Positions 22,153 through 34,199 of a DNA stretch of 64,000 bases are shown piece after piece. The DNA comes from Coffea arabica. Lineage: Eukaryota > Streptophyta > Magnoliopsida > Gentianales > Rubiaceae. How positions within the stretch are numbered: position 1 is the first letter of the stretch; each line of letters opens with the position of its first letter. Position numbers and translations under genes: made by a program. The stretch spans positions 7,254,001 through 7,318,000 of the forward strand of contig NC_092329.1 of the NCBI RefSeq assembly GCF_036785885.1, written 5' to 3'. Below the pieces are notes generated by a model that ran no database searches, was not told the origin of the DNA, and saw nothing but the letters and a program-made list of their open reading frames with translations.

Positions 22153-23207
22153 TAAGGGAAAGGCAGTTCCATTTGGACCAGCATTAAAGAAATCCAAAAA
22201 TTTCAAACATGCAATTATACGATATTGTGAATGGTCATGTTCAAACGTAGTTATTAGGTTTAATAAATATTTTGCGTGTTTGTGAGGAGAATCTGTAATA
22301 GTAGAAAAGGGCATTCGGTTCAGGAAAAAGGGGAAAGAAGAGAGAGGTCCAACGGCTACCTCAAACGCGTTCAGGACTTTCATTGCTTTTGATTTCCAAT
22401 TTTAAGCTACAGTCTACAGAACAGAACAAAGGGGATTACAGCTTTGGTCCAGTCCAGACTTACAAAAGTTGGACTACTAAATCAATTGTGGGGTGGGGGT
22501 TGTAAATTTACTAAAAAGACCATAGGATAGGACAGGCGGGAAATGATGAATTGAATGGGATGGATCCTGAATGGTAGGAATTTTTTTGGAAAGGTAGGGG
22601 TGTTTTTGGAAAATGGAGCGGAGTTTACAGGCTGGATAGGGGAAATGGCCAGCGGAGTGGTGTTTTGGGGAAGCGTAAGAGGGACAGTACAGTTGGCGGG
22701 CCAGCGACGGTGGGAGGTGGCAGTATTGAGATGTGTGAGGCGGAAGGTATCCTAGGACCGTGAAGGGGACGCCCCAACGTGGATATTACTCATCGCCCAA
22801 ATTACTCGTGAATTTAAGATTCACCAGCTCTCACGTGACAACTGTCTCGCGCTTCTCTCCGCGCCCGGGCAATCAATCTATTCTGGACCTGGGGCTGAAA
22901 CGGTTGTCAGTGTAACTGCCTCGGAAGCTTGTATGTATTTTGTACATTGTGTAACATTATTTGTACACGATATAACACTGAAATAATAGCGAAAAACACT
23001 AGAACAACATTTTATGAATTTCATACATGTTAAAATCTGGACCTTACAAATTTTGTTGGCCAAATCTTGGCCGGTAACCGTCCCTGCCCCTTCTCCATCT
23101 ATTCTAAGGGCGGGTATAAACTATAAACCAATTCGGAGAGTAGGTATAAATAAAGCAAAGTTAAGGGGTATACAAAGTACTAAAGTAATAGTAATATAAT
23201 AGAACTC

Positions 23208-23403
23208 AAGTGCTACGAGGCCTTTGGCCTGGTGGTCACCACCAACTTGGTGGTGTAGAAGGTCAAAGGTTCAATCAAAACTCGGTGCCTTCCACTAAAA
23301 TTTGTCATAATATGTGACGGTTTTAATTGGTCTTTTTCAATGGAGTCAATACTCATAACCTAATCTTATAACCTAATCTTATAATTTCGACAAAAAAAAA
23401 AAA
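23208..23403 (+). mobile_element. tRNA-derived SINE (plus strand)
   Basis: Box A-like region ggcctggtggtcaccacc (about 23227-23242), box B-like ggttcaatc (23268-23276), and an A-rich tail ending at about 23403 (12 A). Flanks 'atagaactc' (23199-23207) and 'atagaattc' (about 23405-23413) could be an imperfect target duplication. The body shares the 'ggtN ttaattg' and 'atggagtc' blocks with the minus-strand SINE next to it. Non-coding, RNA polymerase III type. Confidence 0.6.
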
Positions 23404-23424
23404 GATAGAATTCTTATAACCTAA

Positions 23425-23598
23425 TCTAGCCTAGTCTAAGGAGAAGGGGAGGGGGTTCGATGTGAGTACAGACTCCATCGATGAAGGTCAATTAAGACCG
23501 CCACAAATTGTGGCAAATTTGTGGGAGGCAGGGATTGAACCCCTGACCTCCAGCATCACCTTTAATGGTGATGACCACTGGACCAAACGGCCAGTGGC
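23425..23598 (-). mobile_element. tRNA-derived SINE (minus strand)
   Basis: On the minus strand, box A tggtccagtggtcatcacc (23567-23585) and box B ggggttcaatccctg (23529-23543) are spaced as in a tRNA gene. The body then continues with 'ggcggtcttaattgacc' and 'gatggagtctgtactca', paralleling the plus-strand copy. Perfect 18-bp inverted sequences (gatagaattcttataacc) flank it at 23404-23421 and 23599-23616. Confidence 0.65.
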
Positions 23599-26500
23599 GG
23601 TTATAAGAATTCTATCATTTGCCCTTTTCGGTATGTGGTGTTAATTTGAATTATCCTTTTGAGTATATGGCATTTAATTTGAATTAAAATATAGTATTTT
23701 GAATTTCTGTAATTTCCTTTCATTGTTTATTTGGAAATGTGGTAGTGGGTTTATGCTTATTGTGCATTACATTTTACGCATAACTAACTTTTGTCATTAA
23801 CGTGGAAGTTATTAAAATAGAAGTTGATGAGTTTTAGAAAATTTTTGAAGTAGATCCTTTAACAATAAATATTTGCTCCCAAGATTTTCTAAACTTAAAA
23901 GAGACCTCCCTGCTAAATTGCTGATGGGGTGTTATGAGCAAGAGGTCAATATAACTAACTCACTTTTTTCGCTTTACTCCACAGATAATTGAACATTTGT
24001 CGTCCAATTGTTTGAGATGGTTTCACACATTTCTGTGATTCCATGAATGATGCATCTCAGAAAAATTATTCTTCAACCAATTATAATAGAAGATCCTAGC
24101 TCCAATTTTTATTGAAAACTCAAAGAAACAATAAGAAAAATTTTCCAGGGAGCTGCAAGAGGTGAGGTCATCATGGCATTGGAGAGGCAAATTAACGAGC
24201 CCAAGTGTCTCCTTTCCTACAAATATCCAAATCGAGCCATGCATGCACCATGAGGCAAGCATTATTAACTCATAATTTTAATGAAGCCTTTGGATTGGCA
24301 AAATACTAACAATGAATATTTTTGGATTAGCTTAGTAGTTTGTGCAAGCTAATGCTACATCCAATAAATTAATGTTGGGTAATACGTCCCCCTGCAATGC
24401 TCAAAAACCCCGATAGATGTGCATGAATAATTTAGCGGGTCTGCTGGGTAGTTTTAGCACTGGATAAGTGGATATAGTTGCTGCGTCAGGCCTTGCTTCA
24501 TTATTCGCAAACACAAGAGATAATCGATGAAATTTTCTATTCCTCTGTGCGTTTTGCGAATTGCGAGACGAGGCCTATCGAATCTAGGCTTTGCATGCTT
24601 TAATGGAGTACTTAATTTTGGTTCCCCAACATGAGCTGTTTCTTTATTTCAATGGTGTCGGACACCTTCAAATTACAGCTGTGTTTCAATGATTCCGAAC
24701 CTCTTCCCTCTCCTAGTAGTGTCTTTGAAGGCTTGATGAGGTAACAACCATTGCTATCAAATATGGAGTATGTCTAGACGGCGGCGTATTATTTGAAATA
24801 TTATTTAAAATAATTAATATAGCACATTTGATTACATGATATATCTGATATAAAAATGATTATTCAAAATATAAAAGAATGGGTTAGCAAACGTATTCAT
24901 GGTAAGTAAAATGATATTTGAAATAATTTTGTATCTAAACACACCTAGTCTGGTATGCTGCTGGCCCATCATACTCATTCATCCAATCCTTTTTTCAAAT
25001 AGAGCTGCCTAAGTGTTGCCTACTTACCTACAATAAATTGCACCTTCCTAATCTAGATTTACAACCAGTTACGATCCTTTCGTTTCGGCTGTAAAATAAC
25101 TCTTCTTGTTGGTTTGTTTCCAAAAGAACATGGACCATTTATGTACTTAACTAAGTGGAGGGAAACTAGTAGGTTTCTTGGAACTATATCATAGGTTTCA
25201 ATCTTGTACTCCAAATAACGACGTGCATTTCTTTAAGTTTTGATGCCGGAAATGGAGAAAAAGGTCACCGTTGAATAAGGTTATCTCTCCATATATAATT
25301 GTACATGCACGATATCCCGAAAATGGAGATGTAATAACAGATAATGCATGCAAACTCTAGTAGAGACCAAGGGAATATTGTTGATCTGTCTGAGTTTTTC
25401 TCTCCCTTTTTTCAACTTAGCTGCCTTCATCTTAAAACTTAATCCATCCTTCAATTATTTTGTGACATAAAATGCATGCTTGGAAGCAAAGTCCTTTGGA
25501 CGTCTTTTTTGTTTTCTTCGAAGAATTTTGGTCGTGGAGATGGTTCAATTCAAAAGGAATATTAACTCTTTTGAAACGATAAACTACTTAATTTCTTACT
25601 TATTTTTCTAGTTTTGGAAGTGAACCTTGTGAAGTTTCTACGTACAATAATGTAATAATTAACAACTTCTGTTTGAATTATTTGAGCAGGTTTCATATAT
25701 CAAGAAAATCAAACTGAACATATATTACTCCATCCGACTTAACAATTTTAATATCTTACGCATCGCCTAGGGTATGAAATCATAAACTAATGCCACAAAT
25801 TAAGAACCAAATGGTTTTAGAAATATCACGGCAGCAATGAAATAAATTTCTTCAGAAAAAAAAATCTTTAAGATGCCTTGCTCAAGTTGTTTGTAATGTT
25901 ATACTAGAAAATCTGTTTGAATTTTCGCTTTCCAAACTAGCTTAGAGTACTACCACTGTTTATTCGTAGAAGTTAATCCAATTTAGATAACGTAAGTGTA
26001 AATTTCAGCAGAAACTTGGCAAACATAGCAGTAAATTTCATTTCTTCCTTCTTTCAGAAAGACAGCCTAAAAACAAAAACAAAACATAACAAAACAAAAA
26101 GGTTTGACGTTGTAGCTCCCATACAGGAAGGTTCCTTCTCAAGACGACCATCCTCGGGTCGACTTGTCACTTGCAGAAAAACTGATATCTACCTAAAGTT
26201 TGACAAAAATGCCTTGTGCCAGTTAATAATTGAGTCATTATTTAAAATCTTCCCTTGACTATTTTGAGATAATACTGCATAAAGGCACAAATAAGTTACC
26301 AGCTAGTCAGCACAAATCACAATGGGTCTCAAATCTGTAAGCGATCTCGAAGGTTCACGTGCAATTAAACCAGACCGAGAGCTATCTTATAGCTTTTGAA
26401 AATTTGACAATTACATAAAGACTAGATTTCAGGGGGCCTACTTTTGTTAATTACAATTTAATTAGTCCATAGTTATATGAATATATTGTAGTGGTTACAC

Positions 26501-28408
26501 GCTACTGTCTCACATAATTACCTAATTATGCATCTTCTTGCATGGCCTGAAGCAGTCTAACTGCGGCGTGTCTGATGGGTCCTTTTTTTCTTCTTCTCGT
26601 TTTAATTTTCATATGAATAAAGCTGTCCTTTTGACCAAGTTACAAACCAAGCTGTCTTGTTTCCTTGCTTGCATACATTAGGTAAGCAACCAATAAGTAT
26701 GTATTAAGACTGCAGACTGCAGATCATTGTTGTTGCACGTACTAGGCCTTGTAATTTCTGACCAGCGGGTTGCCTGCTTGCTTGCATTACTCTGTATTTT
26801 AGTAAGAATTAAATTCTTCTTCTTACCAACCAGAAGCAAAAGATACTGGTACTATGAATCTTGCTCTGGAACTTTGACTTTGTTAAGTTCCCTAGCTAGT
26901 ATGGCTTGTTTTTTCTGCGATTATGATGTGTAAGTAGCTAGGTGGTGTTGTCATCAATAATTGGGAGCATCTCTATGCTGACCATTCTTGATGCCAATTG
27001 TAGATTGCAAGTAAAGGAGCCCCCTTCAGGTTTGTGAAAACATTTTGGATCTCAGTAAACAGGGGCAAAATTGAACATTTTTGCTATTGCAAATTTACAT
27101 GGCCCTTGAGAGTTGGTGGAGCATTTTGGAGCCCAAAAACTAAAATTTTATAACTTCTTATGCCAAATTAAATTCAGGATTCCAAAATGTAAAATCAGGT
27201 TTAGTTGGAAGCTAGTCAGTTTTTTAAGAGTTCTCAACTACCCCTCTTGGTTTTTAGAAACTCCATGTGAAGAAAGTTATGGCTGAATCAGATCACAAAC
27301 TTCTTGAAGGATCAAATTGTATTCCATACTCCAATTATTTAATGAAATAACCCATTAATTTCTCCCCCAATAAACAAAGAACTCTTAACCCGAAATGTAT
27401 TTGGTCAACTCGTAACATGTTCAGTCCTGCCACATTCCTACCATGCATCCAGTACTTTGGACACAAAATCAACCAAATAGGCCCTTTCTACAACCCCACA
27501 AAAAAAAGAAAAGAAAAGAAGAACCGCTTAGGCTCTTGAACCTTGATGTAGAAAGGGCATGGGTGATGACCCCATACAAGCATGGAAAGCTTCATCAAGT
27601 CCCTTTTATCCTCCATTGGACATGCAGTGATGCAGGTGAAAGGGAAACCCAAGAATTTGGGTGCCCAAATGATGATTGCTCTAGTGCCCAAGTTCAGTGC
27701 ACAAACTGGCGTAGCAGAAGTTGAAATAATGACCAAGTTAGTCCCACTGCAGGCATTTAGTCTGTACCATTGCCAAGTTCCATAAACACAGGTCAGCAAG
27801 TCACCATCCCCAGAAAATGCCCCCCCATACCCTCTTATTCCTTCATTATTTCACTTAGTAAATTATAAAACTTCTCCTACATACGGCTTTGACTCATGCA
27901 ACATCAAAATTAGTTCGCCTCATTAAGCAACAAGGTGTCTATCATATTTGAAGCAGCTTGTTTAGGATAATCTTGATTATTACGACCAAAAATATTGATG
28001 CACCAGCGACTTCCACTACTAATTAGCTATGCATTAAAATGTATCAACAGTTCCTTACCAACAATTAATTGTAGCTACTAAACTGCCTTGGAAAAAGCTC
28101 TCGACACATGCACGAAACAGCATACACAGTGCCCACCCTTCCTTCATGCATGCGTGCAATATTTTTGGAGTTTTGAGACATTGATTGATGGCAGCATCTG
28201 CGAAGTATCCTATTCTCCTAAACCCATCTGCCAGAAAAACCCTTGTCCCAATGTCCAATCTTTTATCTTTTCTTTCCTTCATTCTCGTGATCTATGTACA
28301 CGTACTATTCATATATTTATTTATTTGTAAAATTCTACCACTGAAGCTGCTCAGGAAAGCGGCACCCCAACCTTCCGGATCTAATCTTCAATTCATGCAC
28401 CTAGCCAC

Positions 28409-28417
28409 CTATATATA
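28409..28417 (+). promoter_or_regulatory. TATA box of the plus-strand EXO-like gene
   Basis: CTATATATA about 115 bp upstream of the chosen start at 28527. This argues that the long in-frame open region further upstream (from 28185) is not translated. Confidence 0.6.
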
Positions 28418-28526
28418 CTCCCTCTCAACACACTCAACTCCCGCAATCCTATCCAAATTCCCATCTTTCCATACTCTATTCTTTGGTTATTTGTTTAATT
28501 TGTCAATTTTCACAAATTTTCTCTGC

Positions 28527-29477
28527 ATGGATTCCCTGAAAATTTCTAAAACTACTTCTATACTTCTTGTTCTTGTGCTTCTGAGCTTTGCCAATACAAG
28601 TTACGGGGCAAGAAAGCTATTTTCGCTGTACAAACCACCTCCTATGGCCCTTAAATATCATAAGGGCGCATTGCTACAGGGCAATATTAATGTCTCAATA
28701 GTCTGGTATGGAACATTCACTCCAGCCCAAAAATCCATTGTTGTTGACTTTCTTTATTCTTTAAATCCCAGTGTGAAAAATGCAATTTCTTCTGCTAACG
28801 AGCCATCAGTTTCAAATTGGTGGCAAAAAATTGGAACCTACATGAAAAAAGCAGGTAAAAAGCCCACCAATGTAGTATTGTCAACTCAAATTACTGATGA
28901 AAGATGTTCACTGGGCAAAAGCCTAAAGAATTCCCACATCGCCAGGTTGGCTCGCCGAGTGAACCCGAAACCCGGTGAGTTGACACTGGTTCTTACGAGT
29001 CAAGACGTTGCTGTGGAAGGCTTTTGCATGAGTAATTGTGGGAAACATGGATCGGTGAGAAGATTGAATTCGTGGTCGGTTTATATCTGGGCCGGTAACT
29101 CGGTGACTCAATGCCCGGGTCAATGTGCGTGGCCATTTTACAAACCGATTTACGGTCCACAAACGGAGCCATTGGGTGCACCCAATGGTGACGTGGGTGT
29201 GGATGGCATGGTTGTAAATATAGCCAGTCTTATGGCTGGAGCTGTAACGAATCCTTTCGGGAACGGCTACTTTCAAGGCCCAGCTGGCGCGCCGCTTGAA
29301 GCGGCTTCGGCCTGTCCCGGAGTTTATGGGAAGGGAGCTTATCCTGGCTATGCTGGGGAGCTGTTGGTGGATAAAACCACTGGTGCAAGCTACAATGCAG
29401 TGGGTACAAATGGAAGAAAGTATCTTTTGCCTGCCCTTGTTGACCCTAACACTTCAGAGTGCTCCACCATTGTGTGA
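28527..29477 (+). CDS. EXORDIUM-like (PHI-1 family) secreted protein, divergent plus-strand copy 6
   Basis: Intronless, 316 residues from Met 28527. The frame is open upstream to 28185, but that part contains the TATA box and no family sequence, whereas MDSLKISK leads into a clean signal peptide (about residues 1-27, ending SYG before ARKLF). Blocks: [96 protein letters not shown] instead of N-N-D and the IVWYG block resemble the EXL2-type branch more than copies 1-5. An extra Cys (DERCSLG) brings the total to seven. Its 3' end and flank were duplicated to 62 kb. Confidence 0.95.
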   Translation: MDSLKISKTTSILLVLVLLSFANTSYGARKLFSLYKPPPMALKYHKGALLQGNINVSIVWYGTFTPAQKSIVVDFLYSLNPSVKNAISSANEPSVSNWWQKIGTYMKKAGKKPTNVVLSTQITDERCSLGKSLKNSHIARLARRVNPKPGELTLVLTSQDVAVEGFCMSNCGKHGSVRRLNSWSVYIWAGNSVTQCPGQCAWPFYKPIYGPQTEPLGAPNGDVGVDGMVVNIASLMAGAVTNPFGNGYFQGPAGAPLEAASACPGVYGKGAYPGYAGELLVDKTTGASYNAVGTNGRKYLLPALVDPNTSECSTIV

Positions 29478-31743
29478 AAAAAAATACACATTGTACATTT
29501 TACATTTTTTGTTCATGTAAATATTAATATTAAGTAATTTTCATTTTCAATTTTCAAAAGCTGCTGCTTCCTTTTTTTTTTTCTTTTCCCTAACATTTTC
29601 CTTACGAAGCTCAAGTTTAATCTTCCATAAGAGAGAAAAGTAGATGTACAATCCCTATGTGACCAATTTTTTATGCCTTCATTTAGATTTCATATTTCTT
29701 TTGGTTTGTTTAATTAAGTGATCTTAATTACAAGTTAGTACTCAAGATGCAAGGGCTCTAAGTTGAGCTGACCTTTGGTTCATATTTTTTAATTACTTTT
29801 TTGTCTCGCATATATCAAATCATTAGAGTATATTTTTCTATAAAAATTTCAAAAAATAATAATCCAAATGCAACTGATTTCATATTTCTTTTAGTTTGTT
29901 TAATTGAGTGAGTTAAGTTACAACTTAGAACTCAACATGCATGGGCTCTAAGTTGAGTCGGCCCAAAATAGGGTGGAGTGGCTTGGATTTGGCCTTGTTC
30001 AGATTGAAGTTTTTCAAAGAATTTTTTTTAAAAATATTTTTCATGTTTACATTTTCTAATCACCTTTTTACCATGTATACATCAAATTATTACAGTATAT
30101 ATATATATTATAAAAATCCTATCAATCCAAATGCAACCTAATGTATCATGCTTCCTACGTCCCGGCCTAAAGGCACAAACCTTTGAGCTTAGATGAATAT
30201 CGCGCCTTAATGGACTCAAGGGAAAGGCGTGAAGTTTCGGACAATGCTCGTAACGCGCCCTAATGTACTCAAGGCAAAGGTCTTTGTAGGACGCACACAT
30301 ATAATCCTGGGTAACATCCTACAATGTCCTTTAGTCTCACGATGGTTAGTAGTTTCGGTTTGGATGATGCATTTTAGAATGGACAAACTCTTATTTCAAT
30401 TTCACTTAATGATCAAAGTAAATTCTTACGAACAAACTACGTTTAGGGCATAAGTGCAAAAGTACATTAATCAAGACCAGTTATAACACATGATTGAAAT
30501 ATTAGAGCAAACAACCTTTAAGTAAGAAAGAAACATGAAACAAAGAAGTGAAGAAACATTTATTAGTTTCAAAAACAAACCATGCACGTATGAGTACTTG
30601 AAAAAGAAAATCTCTAACCATGTCCGAACTTCAATGAGCCGAAGCACAATAATCTTAGATCTATAATAATCTCTAACCATTGGAAAAGTTTGGTTTAATT
30701 ATGACGCTACATTAAATACAAGCCGAGAAACAAGGCTTCCAAGTTGTGCTGGGCCATAATACGATGATAGGGAGGCATGGAAATGGTAGTAAACCATGCC
30801 TTTTGGATCCCAGCCTAAAGGCCCAAACATCTGAGCTTAGAGGATTTATGCACTCAAGGTACAGGCGTGAAGTTTCTGACAACGTTCGTAACTTGCCTTA
30901 ATGTACTCAAGGTAATTTTTTTTTTTTTTTTTTAAGGTGAAGGGTTCCTTTGATAGGACTGTCAATAGGGTCGGATTGGAGTTAGTTGGGCCCACTCAAC
31001 CTAAAAAAAATCGATGAATCTAATCTTTCATTGAGTTAGCTGGAATTTAACTTAAATATGAAGCCCGAACTAAATGCAAGTCGAACTTGAACTTTATTAG
31101 CCTCAAACCAGATACATGCTTGACTCGTTAATCTATACCTATATGTATAATTATCTATATAATAGGTGTATATAATTATATCCAAATAAATATATAATTA
31201 CTAAATCTTGCCTTTGTATGTAGTCTAAATCACCTCTAATATTAGGAATGTCATTAATGATGTTATAACTATGTCGTCTTTCTATTCTAAAGTTGTACTA
31301 GATAAAGTTGGCAGGGACCAAGTCCTCCTTGCCCATGAGTTAGCGGTGCAAGCTCACTGTTATGTTATTGCTACCTGTCATTAATATTAATTTCAAGTTT
31401 GTGTTTTTTTTAAAAGTTTTAATGTTGTGGTCATATGAATATTAAATTAATTTTAAAACTTAATAGTTCTAATAATTATATTGGATTAAACCCAAATTAG
31501 GCTTACATCAGAATATTTTGTGAGTCAAGTATGAGTTTTACGTTTATCAACCCAAAACTCATAACTCAAGATCCAAAAGTAATATTAACTATATGGGTTG
31601 AATTTGGACTTATTAAAATCCGACTCAAATGGCCTGATTGATAGACCTAGTTTTTTGGAATCAGATTGACAAGTCTAGTTTTTTAGGACGCAATAAATAG
31701 AAGATCATCTGCATATCGGCTTATGTTCCACGTTGCGCACACT
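29478..31743. other. 3' flank of EXO-like copy 6 and duplicated repeats
   Basis: 29371-30394 is the source-like counterpart of 61991-62999. It includes two copies of the short repeat family with 'catcaaatNattacagta' (about 29815-29875 and 30070-30137). The 'actcaaggNaaaggcgtgaagttt' repeat occurs at about 30160-30300 and again at 30838-30910. About 30530-30690 resembles the UGT 3' flank (compare 60715-60830), so it may be debris of another UGT unit. No gene. Confidence 0.5.
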
Positions 31744-33375
31744 TCCTTATACTATATAAAAATGAGTTGTAATCAAAAAGAGGTTTTGAATTTCAACCGC
31801 ATAGATAGGGGTATTTTCGAAATGTGGAATGATGTATAGTTTATTTTTAGCTTTGGATACAAGTGATGGTAGCATGTGTTTTGGTATATGTACAGAAATC
31901 TCCTCATGTTTGTACATTTAAAACGTATATTTTTGGAGACATTTGGATATCTTTGGAATGTGAGATTGTTTTATAATCGTTTTTGTATCGAGTTTATATA
32001 TTGGTGTAATTACTTAAATGGTGTTACAGACACATTTACTTGAAGTGTAGTATTTATTTTGCAATTGAAATGAGGACACATTACTGTAACCTTATCGCAT
32101 GAGGATATTCAATTGCCTGAAACATATTCAATTGTTTTTGCCATTTACATCTCAATTAAACTGAAGAAAACGTGGGTGTGTTAATGAATTAATGCCTCAG
32201 TATCGGTTTTTCGGTGGTTTAGCTTGAGGTGAGTTTTGTTCCTTAATTTTATTGTTTATGTGGGTGAGTTTGGTGGTGTGTAGCGTCGGTGACTGCTTTC
32301 ATCGCAAAATTTGAAAATCTAATTGCGTAATTTAACTGTAATATTATGATTTTTTCACAAATTTGATTGGTCTATGTAATTTGAATGGTGCGGTTATGAT
32401 GTAATAAGTTTGGAGCAACTGCAAGAAAAAGTTTTCTAAGGGGTATCTAGAACAAGGTAAGCCAAAAAAGTACTTTAATTAATTACTTCAATTATGGTGT
32501 GTTTTCTGCTGCATGTAGTAAGTGATTCATATATGAAATTCATTTTGATAGTAATTTGATATTGAAACATTGTGAATTGGTAAGTTACATGGTATACTGC
32601 TGATTTGAGTTTGAATTATTTAGTCACTGATGAATTAATAAAATAAACACCTACTAAGCCATTCATATTGGTAGTATTTTACATATACCTTCTAATTAAG
32701 CAGAGGTAATAGAAATGGTTTGATTTCCTTAGGCAGTGATGAATTTGTAAAAATTCCTTCAAGCAAACAACTTCAATGAGTGCTTTCTTATATTATAGAA
32801 TAATGAATGATTTCTTATACAAATAAACAAAACTAAAATTGCTGCAAAAAGCTAAAAAGATGAATCAAAAAGATGCGAAACAAAACCTCACACTATACAA
32901 GATGAGTGTGTCTTTGAATTTTAACCCCAAAAACAAACACATAACTAATGAAATTACTTCTAATTCATGAAATGTAAATTGAATAATAATCTGAAGAGAG
33001 GAAAACTTAAATAGCTTTTTTACAGATGCTATAGTCCTTCTTGATCAACGGGTTGATTAACATTTTAGCCTCAAGAGCAGACATATAGCTAATGAAATTA
33101 CCCATAATCTGTGAAATGCAAGTTGAATAATAATTTAAAGAGAGGGAGACTTAAATGGCCTTTGCAGACAATCTATTATTGAAACATATGCTATGAAGTA
33201 TTATCGTTTAGTATGATATCTCACTCTTATCTTCATTCATTTATTCTCCTACGAATTTAAATACATTCGAAACTCCACGAAATAACAACACAACCACCAA
33301 TAAACAACTATTTAAAAAACCTTTTTAATCACAGGTACCAAATACCCGTGCAATGTGCGGGCACTCCCTCCCTAA
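31744..33375 (+). mobile_element. non-autonomous Helitron candidate
   Basis: The 3' end shows a hairpin CCCGTGCAATGTGCGGG (33345-33361), ten bases, then CTAA directly before T (33372-33376). This is the Helitron terminus pattern (hairpin, CTRR, insertion next to T). A plausible 5' end is tccttatactatataaaa at 31744, similar to the TC...TATACTATATAAAA start of many plant Helitrons, but the base before it is T rather than the expected A. No Rep/helicase coding is seen. Inside, about 32925-33040 and 33065-33180 are diverged direct repeats. Confidence 0.45.
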
Positions 33376-34199
33376 TGCTTTCAAATAATATCATCTGTTA
33401 ATAGGAGCCCAAAAGTGTTAATTAGTGCACCAAAATAGGACGAATTGCATATATTAACAGAATTTACTTTCTATACATTGATAATATAATGATTTTTTAT
33501 ACAAACAATCATAAATGTATGTTACGTGTATGATTTGAATTTATATTATGTAATGTGATCTAACCTGTTAGTATAAAAAAATTATCTACTAATAATGTAT
33601 AAAAAAATTTACCCATGTTAATATTAATATTAATTAGAAGCACTTCTCAAAAGAATTCTTTGTTTCGATGGACTTTTCTAGCAAGTGCATAGGGTCACTT
33701 GTTAGACAAATTCAAATTTCATATGTTCCAACATCCGATGAAGGAGAAATTCTTACGTAAAATTGCACAACCAGCCATCTTTAGACCAAATTAAATTGTA
33801 GTACAACATTTTATCAACTTAAATCATAATCGTTCTTTCATGCTATTCCGTAGTTTCGTTTAGGATTTGTTTTATCTTTAAATACATTTAGCGGTCAAAG
33901 TAAATTCTTAAACACATTTCAAATTGCGTTTGCACCTTCGAACTCGGGTCAATGCGATGGGGCCATTTTCTCTAAGAAGTCATAAATCGACCTTTTTGTT
34001 AGTAACTGGAGCTCAAGTCATGTATGTAAATTTGTCCAATCTACGTTTATGAATGCCAAAGTACATTAATCAATCAGTTACACATATGATTGAAATATTG
34101 CAGCAAACAACGGATCAGTAATTAAAAAGAAAATCTCTAAACAAATCTCAAATTCAATGAGCCCAACAACAACTCTATAAATTCACGGTTCTTGATGTA
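33376..34199. other. 3' flank of the intact UGT gene
   Basis: No gene. About 33870-34115 is related to 55670-55851 in the duplicated block, with shared text such as 'gcagcaaacaacggatcag' at about 34101 and 55830. Confidence 0.55.

Larger units (their letters stand above)
22153..28408. other. 6-kb region without a convincing gene
   Basis: Apart from the two SINEs at 23.2-23.6 kb, nothing is supported. 22440-22760 is G-rich and 22.8-22.9 kb locally GC-rich. About 23040-23095 shares the 'caaatcttggccgt' block with 51.08-51.15 kb, a dispersed repeat. 24.8-24.95 kb is AT-rich and MITE-like. Frames at 27443-27799 are open on both strands but match nothing I recognise. The final part is upstream sequence of the plus-strand EXO-like gene. 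Confidence 0.5.

Noticed and set aside
22555-22755. Small glycine/valine-rich frame
   Set aside because: Its composition follows the G-rich DNA, with no similarity or gene context.
27582-27799. A microRNA or tasiRNA precursor
   Set aside because: I could not match any known mature sequence or draw a convincing hairpin by eye.
28185-28526. In-frame N-terminal extension of EXO-like copy 6 by 114 residues
   Set aside because: It spans the TATA box, has no family similarity, and the Met at 28527 leads directly into a signal peptide.
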